A DNA stretch of 64,000 nt from Misgurnus anguillicaudatus (lineage: Eukaryota; Chordata; Actinopteri; Cypriniformes; Cobitidae): the NCBI RefSeq assembly GCF_027580225.2, contig NC_073348.2, positions 27,145,501-27,209,500 on the forward strand, in the 5' to 3' direction. Under the pieces are notes generated by a model. The model saw nothing but the letters and a program-made list of their open reading frames with translations, was not told the DNA's origin and did not search any database. Shown one piece after another: positions 10,806 to 23,452 of the stretch. Position numbers and translations under genes: made by a program. Each line of letters starts with the position of its first letter. Within the stretch, counting starts at the first letter, position 1.

Positions 10806-11790
10806 TTTAAAGGGATAGTTCACCCAAAAATGAAAATTCTGTCATCATTTACTCACTCTCATGTCTACCCAGTCTCATGTAGAAGTGTAAAAATCGTGTA
10901 ATACATACGGCAAATTCCACTTTGGCGTGCATATGATACGCCAGTCCTTCCCATTCACTTTATTTATTGCTTTCTCCATTTTTTCTGTTTTTTAAACCAT
11001 TTTCCCTTGGGTTTAGGGTTAGATTTCAGATTTGCTTAAGGAGGTTATTTAATATACAGGTTTCTCCATGTTTTTGTCTATAGACAGTTTCATCGGACGC
11101 ACGTGATACACGTCTGAATCCGAACTTTACTTACAGTTTTGTTTTTTTAATGGTCTGACTAGTTGCTAAACTGATCTCTTGAACAAATGCTTCGTCGAAA
11201 ATAACACATGTTTTGGTGTCCTATGTAATCTATGTGTTGGTTTTTTGCTTGTTATATAATAAACTACGTTTAAAGTACTTTTTGTTATTTATTATTAGCG
11301 AATTTTACCGGAAGTTACGTGCGGACCGCGGCAGCCGTTTGTTTATGTTGTTACTGCTGAAACCGTCTATATTTAAGCCATGGTTGCTTGGAGTTGGGGT
11401 TAGAATTGGGGTTTGGTTTAGGATGTCATTTTTATATAACAAAAAGTTGTTCTAACCCTAAACCCAAGCGAAAATGGTAAAAAAAAGCAAAAAATTGAGA
11501 AAGCAATAAATAAAAAGACAAAAAGATGCGCTGTTTAAGTGAATGGGAAAGACTGGTGTGTCATATGCACGCCAAAGTGGAATTTGGCGTATGTATTGCA
11601 CGATTTTTACACTTCGTGCTATTTATACGCATCTCCGTCATGTTGTTACATCCGCATGCATTTCTTTATTCTGATGAACACAAAGGAAGATATTTTGAGA
11701 AATTTTTGCAACCAAACTGTTTGTGGACCCCATTCACTTCCATAGTAGGAAAAAATAATACTATGGAAGTGAATAGGGCTTAAGAACAGT
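10806..11790. mobile_element. MITE (GGGATAGTTCACCC family) split by a foldback element
   Basis: The MITE start TTAAAGGGATAGTTCACCC is at 10806 and its body resumes at about 11638 (TCTGATGAACACAAAGGAAG, then a CACTTCCATAGTAGG palindrome). Its far end has decayed. Between about 10864 and 11637 lies a different element. Its arms (10881-11030 and 11450-11619) are inverted repeats, including AAATTCCACTTTGGCGTGCA and its complement. Confidence 0.68.
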
Positions 11791-11799
11791 TATAAGAAT

Positions 11800-13960
11800 T
11801 ATCTTCCATATATATATAATAAATAATAAAATTGAGGCTATTAATAGTATGCGCTTTGGTGGGCAACCTGATGCAGGCACCATGTTGGAGACCACTGCTA
11901 TACACAGTTTATTTATTACTTAATGCAGCTCATTATTTTCTTACATTTTGAAGTTTGCCTGGCCTTCATTTTAAACAAATCCTCAACAGTGTGGATAAAA
12001 CTGATGATCCAGTCTCTTTTTTTCTGAACAACTGCAATCATTTGAATCTTGCATTAGGTCTCTTATGGGAAACAGCTGATCTTGTTTGTTAAGATGAGGA
12101 TTCTGTATAATTTGAAAAGCCAAAGAAAGGATTAAAACATTGAATGCATCTAAATTTTCCTGACAAAGCGTTAGTTCTGCCCAGAGACTTTTCCACACCC
12201 TTGGACCATGTGTCTAGAAACGCCCCACCAGTTTACCGGAGTCTCTGGAAGTCACCAGACTTTAAAAATTTTAAAAATGATTTTAAAAATGATACATATA
12301 AACTTATGAATATAAAACACACCATCAGTGCAACGGTATTAGCACCTTCCTAAAGCTGTAACCCCAAAAGAGTCCATTGTGTTTTTACAAACAATGTCAC
12401 AATTTATTAAGATTAAGTATGATGAATGTGATCGCTATTTAGAACTCTTGAATGTGCATTTCATGATTTATTCAATGATTTAGACTAAATGTATTTATAG
12501 GAGTGCATTCACAAATGTAATGCTGAACAGGTTTGGATATGTGTTTTGTAAAATGTAATATTGTAAAGCAAACAACATCAAGTTTAAAACATGCATTTGT
12601 CAGTAAGTTCAATATTTGATGAAAAATCTGTAAACGAAAAGGAGATTAGATCATTTGAAATTCCTTACGTATGCTCAAATGCAAATAAAACAGTATTTTG
12701 CTGTAGGGTTGAACTTTTGATTGACAGTATGGTTCTGTTTCATGCACGAATTCTCATGTGAGATAAATGGCACGAATCCAAGAGTGACATCATTCAGTTG
12801 AGCATGCATGAGAAAACAAGAACCATGCACCAGCATACCTAAAACTTAATGCAGATTACATTACATGAAAAGACGGTTTTGCGTGAATATTTTCTTCTGA
12901 ATGGTCTTATTTTCTCAGGGTTCTTCAGAGGGCGATTGGACAGGGAACTGATTATATGCCTGCCTCTTACTGCTTGGACCGGTCCCAGCTATTGTGTCCA
13001 TATTTTCAATGGTTTGATCCGCATGCCATAGTAACTAGTTTACATAAAGACATTGTGTAATACCACATAATCAAAACCATGATGTTGGCCTCATATTTGG
13101 CTGCAGTTTTCAAAGATGATATATAAACTCACTGGGGAAGGAAAAACTTTGCCATTGGACATATATATGAAGACCAAAACTGTTTTGAGTCATCGCACAA
13201 CATCAATCTCACAATGGCATCTTTTTTGCACCAGTTTTGAGTATAATCCCTCTAATTGTGAAACAAATTTCCACGATGTCAAATTTCTCGGATGACAAAC
13301 AAATGTTCAGGATGGAGGAGAGAGAATGAACTCTGCAGCCGTGTTTACTGTCCGCTGTAGAGTTTTTTGGTTCGTGCTGCGACCAGATGCAAAGTGCGAG
13401 TTGTAGGGCGGGATCCAAAATGGCATTGGGGACTGCCAGATTTTGCCGTACCTACTTCCTTTGTAAAGACTTTCAAGGTTGGGGCCCCGCATATAGAATT
13501 CAAGTTCATGTCTAGATCAAATAAAAAACAATGAAACATTTTTTGATGGGGAAATGATGCAAGCTAGACTTGAACTTAGTGCCCACATGAGCTCACAGGA
13601 CAATTTTTCACCATTAAGCAATCTGTCACTCTCCTTTCCTGCTTTCATTCTTTAACATTGATTTATTATTTTTGTCCCGAGGGCCACAATATTTAGTGCC
13701 AAAGAAATTAGCATTACAGAATGAGTCCTGTCTTCACTTGTATAGCCATAAGTATAAAACTAAGTGTGTCTGTGCATGTGTGTGTGTGTATAGTTCAAAA
13801 TGTTTATATTCGAATGTGTGCACGCCGTCTGATGTAGGATGTCGGAATAGGGAAAATGTTCAAACTTTAGGTGACGCTATATTGTATAACGCATTCAGAT
13901 AGAAATTGGCTGCCAGGTGGCAAAAGCTCGCACTTCTGAAAGTTGCCTGAAGCTGTACGA
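11800..13960. other. Intergenic stretch, nothing recognised
   Basis: About 2.1 kb of AT-rich sequence with only short chance frames on either strand. A GC-richer patch at 13300-13500 gives overlapping minus-strand frames without family resemblance and may be an old repeat. No tRNA, CpG cluster or splice-linked exons were found. Confidence 0.4.
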
Positions 13961-13969
13961 CAAGCAGTG

Positions 13970-14735
13970 TATACCATAAAGTGTGCCAAGAAAACATCCC
14001 CTACACCATTACACCACCACCAGCCTGCACAGTGGTAACAAGGCATGATGGATCCATGTTCTCATTCTGTTTATGCCAAATTCTGACTCTACCATCTGAA
14101 TGTCTCAACAGAAATCAAGACTCATCAGACCAGGCAACATTTTTCCAGTCTGTAACTGTCCAATTCTGGCGAGCTCGTGCAAATTGTAGCCGCTTTTTCC
14201 TATTTGTAGTGGAGATGAGTGGAACCAGGTGGGGTCTTCTGCTGTTGTAGCCCATCCACCTCAAGGTGGTGCGTGTTGTGTCTTCACAAATGCTTTGTTG
14301 CATACCTCTGTTGTAACAAGTTGTTATTTCAGTCAAAGTTGCTCTTCTATCAGCTTGAATCAGTCGGCCCATTCTCCTCTGACCTCTAGCATCAACAAGG
14401 CATTTTCGCCCACAGGACTGGCGCATACTGGATGTTTTTCCCTTTTCACACCATTCTTTGTAAATCCTAAAAATGGTTGTGTGTGAAAATCCCAGTAACT
14501 GAACTGATTGTGAAATACTCAGACTGGCCTGTCTGGCACCAACAACCATGCCACGCACAAAATTGCTTAAATCACCTTTCTTTCCCATTCTGACATTCAG
14601 TTTGGAGTTCAGGAGATTGTCTTGACCAGGACCACACCCCTAAATGCATTGAAGCAACTGCCAAGTGATTGGTTGAATAGATAATAGCATTAATAAGAAT
14701 TGAACAGGTGTTCCTAATAATCCTTTAGGTGAGTG
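13970..14735 (-). mobile_element. Truncated Tc1-like transposon
   Basis: One terminal inverted repeat is present at the right end (on the minus strand ACACTCACCTAAAGGATTAT, ending next to a TA at 14736-14737). The body encodes the N-terminal half of a Tc1-like transposase. Sequence homologous to the second half and the other inverted repeat are missing: similarity stops near 13970, after a segment reading WHTLW. Confidence 0.82.
14115..14588 (-). pseudogene. Tc1-like transposase, N-terminal half
   Basis: 157-residue open frame beginning MGKKGDLSNFVRGMVVGARQ. It contains the paired helix-turn-helix DNA-binding region (SISQSVQLLGFSHTTIFRIY, then GRKCLVDARGQRRMGRLIQ). It reaches the first acidic residue of the DDE catalytic triad in NVAWSDES, where an in-frame stop follows. 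Downstream sequence still resembles a transposase (LLRHSDGRVRIWHKQNENMD) but the second D and the E region are absent. It cannot encode an active enzyme. The HTH could in principle still bind its inverted repeat, but expression is not suggested by anything visible. Confidence 0.85.
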
Positions 14736-15309
14736 TACATTTGATAGAAATTTTCATATACACAGACTTCTTTGATAATGTTATAAATATAGTTTTAGTT
14801 ATATATGATGTTTCTTGCCTGTGCGACTCTGTATTTCTAATAAGCTGAGAAAGCGCTATTGAAATAAATGTATAAATATATCAGCTAAAAAGAAATGTTC
14901 AACATCTTTATTTCATTAAGCAGATAAGATTGCTGCAAGTTGTAAAGGCATTAACTTGAACTTGTGTCATGTATGTTAAAAAATCTGCAGTGTCGGCCTG
15001 TTAATAATTGATTTATATGTCAGAAATTTCTTTGGACTTTGCATAATCTTGGTCAAGCTTGAAATTTGAACTCAGTGGATGAATGGAGCCGGGGAATTTC
15101 TACGCACACTGGTAGCCTTTTGGTTTTACATGAGTAAGTAAATGAAGAGATTTGTCAGTCAGTAACTATTTTGTGTTTGTTTTAGAGTTGTCTTTCTCTA
15201 ATTGTGTATATTATTAATTAATAAAAGAATAACATTTTATTAAAATAATAAATAAATGTCTATTTAGTGTGAATGTATGCATGTAGTTAAAAATACCGTA
15301 TGTTAAAAT

Positions 15310-15329
15310 ATTGCATGTTTTTTGTCAGG
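15310..15329 (+). promoter_or_regulatory. Probable 3' splice acceptor of a UGT 5' UTR intron
   Basis: TGCATGTTTTTTGTCAG lies a few bases before the MKSFS start codon, giving a polypyrimidine tract and AG. It implies an upstream non-coding exon that I could not place. Confidence 0.5.
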
Positions 15330-15335
15330 TACACA

Positions 15336-16937
15336 ATGAAGTCATTTTCCATCCCGAGACATTTCATCACAATCGGATTATTTTTGGGTTTGTCTGTTTT
15401 TACTCTGAGCTGTAGCGGGGGTAAAGTGCTGGTGTATCCTGTTGATGGCAGCCACTGGGTCAATATGAAAATTTTGATAGAGGAAATGCACACCAGGGGT
15501 CACAGCATCACCGTCGTCCGACCCAAATCCAGCTGGTACATCACAGAAAATTCCCCTTTCTACTCCTCAATCACAATACCTGATGAAATAAATGAATTTG
15601 CGGACTTTTGGGACGAGTATTTAGAGAAAACGATAGAGATAGAGAGAGGCGAAAGCTCCGGACTGTCGTTCTTAAAACTTCAAGCCGATTTACTATCCAT
15701 GCTGTCGAAAGCGCATCAATTTGGTTGTAAAATGCTGTCGTCCATGTTAGAAGATAAGCAGCTTGTGAGAAGACTCCAGGATGAGCAGTACGACCTGGTC
15801 CTCACAGATCCTGCTTTAGCAGGTGGGGTGGTTTTGGCACATTACCTAAAACTTCCTCTGGTTCTTAACGTGCGGTGGACCACAAGTGGCGAAGCACATT
15901 TTCTCATTGCACCATCGCCCATGTCTTACGTACCTTTACCAGGCACTGGAAATACAGATAAAATGAGTTTTACGCAAAGGGTTAAAAATGTCTTATTCAA
16001 AAGCTTTACTTTGATCCAGAACAGATATGTGGTCGGTCCACATTATGATGTTGTCATAGAAAAGTACTTGGGTGAAAAGACAGACATTGTGAGTCTTACG
16101 CAAGCTGCAGATATCTGGCTCATGAGGGTCGATTTTGTCTTCGAGTTTCCGAGGCCCACCATGCCAAATGTCGTGTACATGGGTGGATTTCAATGCAAAC
16201 CCTCCAAACCTCTTCCTGAAGATCTGGAGGCTTTTGTAGAGAGCTCAGGGGAGCATGGCTTTATTATTATGTCTTTGGGGACGCTTGTTAAAAGCCTTCC
16301 TGTTGACATGACGAATGAAATAGCTGCTGCGTTCGCAAGTGTACCGCAAAAAGTCATCTGGAGAAATCTAGGACCTCGCCCATCCAATGTTGGCAACAAT
16401 ACTCTTTTAGTAGAATGGATGCCACAGAATGACCTTCTGGGACATTCAAAGATCAAAGCTTTTGTAGCACACGGAGGAACCAATGGAGTGCAGGAGGCAA
16501 TATACCATGGGGTACCAATTCTGGGCATCCCTTTGTTCTTTGACCAGTTTGACAACTTAATTCGGGTTCAAGAGAAAGGAGGTGGCGCAATTCTAAAGTT
16601 GTCGGAGATAAACGTTCATTCTTTTGGACGAACCTTACGGGAACTGATTAGCAATTCCTCCTACAGGACAAATATGCAGCTAATATCTAATTTGCACAGG
16701 GACCAGCCCATGAGACCTTTAGACACAGCCATCTTCTGGATCGAGCATGTGATCAGACATAAAGGAGCTACGCACTTGCGCTCTGAGTTTTACAACATGT
16801 CATGGTACTCTTATCATTCGGTGGATGTGCTTGTGGTATTGTTGTCTGTTTTTGCTGTGTTTACATTGACTACAGTTGCATTCATCAGATGTCTATGTTA
16901 TAGATTGTGCTGTAAACGAAAAATGAAAAATGAATAA
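15336..16937 (+). CDS. UDP-glucuronosyltransferase, UGT5-like, single coding exon
   Basis: 533-residue ER membrane enzyme transferring glucuronic acid from UDP-glucuronate to small lipophilic acceptors. Residues 1-27 form a signal peptide ending near LSCSGG. The N-terminal acceptor half has the catalytic His in DGSHWVNM and the partner Asp in DLVLTDPA. The C-terminal half has the UDP-binding signature WMPQNDLLGH then FVAHGGTNGVQEAIYHGVP and LFFDQFDN. A transmembrane segment (VLVVLLSVFAVFTLTTVAF) and a basic tail KRKMKNE with a KxKxx ER-retrieval signal close the protein. The frame extends 12 codons upstream to 15300. I chose Met at 15336 because a T-rich tract and CAG at 15322-15329 look like a 3' splice site just before it, implying a non-coding upstream exon. 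All key residues are present and there is no break. The subfamily letter is unassigned. Confidence 0.93.
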   Translation: MKSFSIPRHFITIGLFLGLSVFTLSCSGGKVLVYPVDGSHWVNMKILIEEMHTRGHSITVVRPKSSWYITENSPFYSSITIPDEINEFADFWDEYLEKTIEIERGESSGLSFLKLQADLLSMLSKAHQFGCKMLSSMLEDKQLVRRLQDEQYDLVLTDPALAGGVVLAHYLKLPLVLNVRWTTSGEAHFLIAPSPMSYVPLPGTGNTDKMSFTQRVKNVLFKSFTLIQNRYVVGPHYDVVIEKYLGEKTDIVSLTQAADIWLMRVDFVFEFPRPTMPNVVYMGGFQCKPSKPLPEDLEAFVESSGEHGFIIMSLGTLVKSLPVDMTNEIAAAFASVPQKVIWRNLGPRPSNVGNNTLLVEWMPQNDLLGHSKIKAFVAHGGTNGVQEAIYHGVPILGIPLFFDQFDNLIRVQEKGGGAILKLSEINVHSFGRTLRELISNSSYRTNMQLISNLHRDQPMRPLDTAIFWIEHVIRHKGATHLRSEFYNMSWYSYHSVDVLVVLLSVFAVFTLTTVAFIRCLCYRLCCKRKMKNE

Positions 16938-17279
16938 ATAATCATATTTGAGGGTGATTAAGATGTTTCTGCTTATTTACATGCACTAAATGTACAGTTA
17001 CTTTAAAAAAATTACAGATTTTCATTCCTAGACTGAAAAAAGATTTGTTGATTCAACTTAGAAAACCAAAATACCTGTTTCATTTAAACAAAGTTAATTC
17101 AACTTAAAAATATCAGTTGAAAATTGTTGTTCCAACTATTTTTTATTTTATTATTATTATTAAATTGAATTAGCAACATACAACAATTACAAAACTTTAC
17201 AGTAAGAACTTTCAGTCTTTTCCATGGCACTTACATTTCTAACAATCTGAGCGCCCCTGCCTTCATGCAAAACCTCCAA

Positions 17280-17285
17280 AATAAA
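17280..17285 (+). terminator. Candidate UGT polyadenylation signal
   Basis: AATAAA about 340 bp after the stop codon. A second AATAAA overlaps the stop codon region at 16932-16937 but is too close to be the main signal. A Tc1-like element begins only about 19 bp after this hexamer. Confidence 0.5.
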
Positions 17286-17303
17286 AGTGTTGACTAACTT
17301 TTA

Positions 17304-18882
17304 CAGTCGTGGCCAAAAATATTAGCACCCTTGGTAAATATGATCAAATAAGGCTGTAAAAAATTCATCTAAAATTCATTTTATTTAAAAAAATCACAAA
17401 AATGTATCCTTTCATTGGATAATAGGAATTTAAAATGGAGGGGAAATATCATTATGAAATTAATGTTTTTCTCAAATACTCGTTGGACACAATTATTAGC
17501 ACCCCTACAAATTCTTATTGGTAAAATATCTCTGAAGTATATTCCCATTCATTTTCACAATTTTCAGAACTCCAGCATGATTGTAAACACAAAATCATTC
17601 AGCTCTGGCTTCTGTTTCACAAAAATATAAAGAGGAGGGGAAACAAAGCCTAAATTCCCTTAATCATCCATCACAATGAAAAAAACCAAAGAATATATTT
17701 CTGATGTGCAGCAAAAGATAATTGATCTTCACAAATTGGTGAAGTGGCTTTAAGAAAAGAGCTAGAGCAGTGAAAATGACCATTTCCATCATCAGGGCAA
17801 TAATTAAGAATTTCCAACCATCAGAAAATGTTACAAAACTGCCTGAAAGAGGACCTATGCCTATATGGTCCTAATGTGCGGTGAGAAGGAAAGTTTGAGT
17901 TGCTAAAGATTCTCCTAGGGTCACAGCTGAAGATTTGCAGAAAATTGTTGAGTCACTGTTTCAGAAAACCTTTAAAAAAATTGTCAAACAGAACCTACAT
18001 CAACACATGTTGTTTGGGAGGGTTACAAGAAAAATTCTCCTAGCTCATTCAAAAACAAACTAAAGCATATTCAGTTATCAGTCATGACTGGAACTTTAAA
18101 TGGGAATGGCTTCTATGGTCAGATGAAACTAAAAAATGAGCTTTTAGCAGCAAACACTCAAGATGGGTTTGGTAAACACAGAGAAAAAAAGTACCCCATG
18201 TGTACAATGAAATATACTGCTGTGTTTTTGATGTTGTGGGCCTATATTTCTACTGGAGGTTCTGGACATCTTGGTAAAATACATGGCATCATAGATTCTA
18301 TCAAATACCTACAGATAAAAAATCTGCAAGTGACTGACTCTGTTAGAATTCTTATAATGGGCCATGTTTGGATCCTCTAACTGTACAATAACCAAAACAC
18401 AAACCTCAAAAACAACACAAAAATGGGTCACTGAGCTCAAAACCAAGGTTCTGCTAAATCCATTCCACTCTTCTGACCTGAACCCCACAGAAAATGAGAG
18501 GAGTGAACTGAAGAGGAGAAGCGACAACATGGAGCTGGGAATCTAAAAGGCCTGGAGTGATTCTGGACGAAGGAATGATCTCTAAACTCTTGTCAGGTGC
18601 TTTCTTACCTCATCAGGCATTATAGGAGAAAATTTAGACCTGTTAAACTAGCAAATGGAGGTTTTAAAAAGTATTGAATAAAAGGGTGCCAATAATTGTG
18701 GACAATGTGAATTTGAGAAAAACATGTATTTCATAATCATATTTCCTCCCATTTAAATTCTTATTATCCAATAAATGTGAATTTTTTTAATGAAAAATCA
18801 AAAGGATTAACAATGCAGGTGAATTTTCACAGCCTTATTTGATCACATTTACCAAGGGTGCTAATATTTTTGGCCACGACTG
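17304..18882 (+). mobile_element. Complete but decayed Tc1-like transposon with inverted repeats
   Basis: Both ends carry the terminal repeat CAGTCGTGGCCAAAAATATT..., inverted and nearly identical over more than 50 bp (17304-17358 and 18828-18882). Each is flanked by the TA target duplication (17302-17303 and 18883-18884). Length is about 1.58 kb, the usual size for this superfamily. The transposase frame is on the plus strand. Confidence 0.92.
17676..18546 (+). pseudogene. Decayed Tc1-like transposase
   Basis: The frame starts MKKTKEYISDVQQKIIDLHK at 17676 and is then interrupted by several stops and shifts. Recognisable later pieces include SVMTGTLNGNGFYGQMK near 18080 (the position of the first catalytic Asp) and KTTQKWVTELKTKVLLNPF followed by DLNPTEN, which corresponds to the DLNPIEN motif holding the final catalytic Glu, near 18415-18510. 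It is inactive by multiple lesions. Similarity is to the Tc1/Passport-type fish elements by motif only. Confidence 0.85.
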
Positions 18883-18884
18883 TA

Positions 18885-21480
<2,596 letters not shown>

Positions 21481-21487
21481 TGGACAC

Positions 21488-22203
21488 TCAACCCAGTATC
21501 ACGAAATGATGTACATATAGTCACGTAAATTTGTGAGTCTTTTCTGTGACACTGACATGTTTTTCTGCCTTTTTGCGTAAACATGTCACATATTTCTGTT
21601 TACGTGTTGTCACATATTTGTTACTTAATAGTTTTGTCCTATTTTCAAACCATTCACGCTTCGGTTTAGAGTTGCGTTTGAGTCGCCGAGATGTGATCCC
21701 GGATTAAAATTTTTTGTTGATCCTGGATCAACGTTTTAATCAAAGATACCCCGACCTACCCTTAACTCAAACCCTAACCATTTTTAAACCCTCAAATTAG
21801 TGTGAAATAATAGTTTGAGGAGTATTTCTTAAAAGCCCCTAACCCAATCCTTAACCTAAATCTAACATGCACACTAATCTTAATCCTGCAATCTGATTGG
21901 TTAATGAAAATGTTGATCCAGGACCAACAATGGTGTTGATCCAGGATCACATCTTACTTGATGAAATCACGTTCACCTTGGGGGTCTGGGTAAGGATGTC
22001 ATTTTATGTAAATCTAATCCTAAACAAATGCGACGATAGTAAGAAAATGGGACAAAACAGTAACAAATACGTGACAGTGACACGTTAAACAGAAATATGT
22101 GACATGTTAATGCAAAAAGGCGGAAAAACGTGTCAGTGTCACGGAAAAGACTCACAAATTTACGTGACTATAGGTACGTCAATACCTTCGGGATACTGGG
22201 TTG
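21488..22203. mobile_element. Foldback element with arms of about 170 bp
   Basis: The left arm (ACCCAGTATCACGAAATGAT, then AGTCACGTAAATTTGTGAGTC) is mirrored by the right arm (GACTCACAAATTTACGTGACT, then ATACTGGGTT). Inside are further short inverted copies of TTGATCCTGGATCA. No protein-coding capacity was seen. Confidence 0.75.
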
Positions 22204-22965
22204 GGAGTGGGACACTATATGGGGTCTCGACAAGACAGTAAACCCAAAACTTTACATTGGTTTATAGCATTTCATATACCTTTAAGCAGTTTTATAACTT
22301 TCTGTGCTTAGAAAAACAAATGAAATATTTAATCTTATTATTTTAGGGTGTGCTATCTTTTTAAGTCTGTTTCTTCCACCTAGGATCCGTGTTTCCAAAT
22401 CTGCGTTCATTTCTTTTACTTCATGCTTTATTTCATTGTACTTATTGTTATGTAGGAAGAAAGGGAAACAAATTTATGTGTTGGTAATGTTTTATGTTCG
22501 CTCATGTGGGATGGATTTTGCCATTTTGATTTAATATTCATAAATACAAAAGAGCAAGTCACCATACTGATTTAGTTTGTCCAACTGCATCTTTCAATTA
22601 TAATGACGTGATGAATGAAATCATGTTCAAAACAAAGAAACATCTTTTTTTTCAGAATTATTATGCATTTACCAAACCACATACTGTTCTGTGTTCCTGA
22701 TGTGTTAATGCTAAACAGGCAGAAAAACAAAGCTACAGGAGCAAGCATTGAATAGCTGAAGAACACAGAAACCAAAACAACTGATCATTAAGAAAAAGTA
22801 AGAGCTTTGTTCAGCTCCAAAAGGATATATTGCTACTAAACAACAGGGCTATAGACCTATTGCGTGTTTGTAAACAAAGATGACTTTTTTTGTGGGCGGA
22901 GCCAAACGGGTGGCAGAAAGTGACAGCTCTGCTGTAAGTTAGGTGTGAAGTGATAAAGGCCGTCA

Positions 22966-23452
22966 GTGTTTGGGGTAACACATTACAAGTAACGTGCATT
23001 ACGTAATAATATTACTTTTCTGAAGTAACGAGTAAAGTAACGCATTACTTTTTAAATGTACACATTAATATTTGAGTTACTTTTTTAAAAAAGTAATGCA
23101 AGTTACTTTTTTAGTTTAATTAATTTGATAAAAAAATGTACTGAATTAAACTGAACGTAGTCACATTATGCACTCTATGCGTACACGCCTGTGTGGGAGT
23201 CTGAAACTGAGATGGCAGGCCAGAGCTCGACATTTTTGTGGTGAAATATGCAATTTTTCAGTCATAAAAAACAACTGCAAGGCCTGAAACAGATAAGCCT
23301 CAGCCAAGAAAAAGTAACACAAAAGTAACTAAAAAGTAACGTAAGCATTACTTGCCATGGAAAGTAACTAAGTAACGCAATTAGTTACTTTTTTTGTGAG
23401 TAACTCAATATTGTAATGCATTACTTTTAAAAGTAACTTTCCCCAACACTGA
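22966..23452. mobile_element. MITE with CAGTGTTTGGGG ends (hAT-like guess)
   Basis: Ends CAGTGTTTGGGGTAACACAT and AAGTAACTTTCCCCAACACTG are inverted. The inside is rich in GTAACG/AAAGTAAC motifs. This resembles abundant zebrafish non-autonomous repeats, and the superfamily assignment is from memory. No open frame. Confidence 0.7.

Noticed and set aside
13209..13539. Three overlapping minus-strand frames
   Set aside because: No splice structure, domains or consistent codon signal; probably an old repeat.
14229..14486. Plus-strand frame within the Tc1-like fragment
   Set aside because: Antisense shadow of the transposase.
15300..15335. Upstream Met of the UGT frame, adding 12 residues
   Set aside because: A probable splice acceptor lies between it and the second Met, and the signal peptide starts cleanly at MKSFS.
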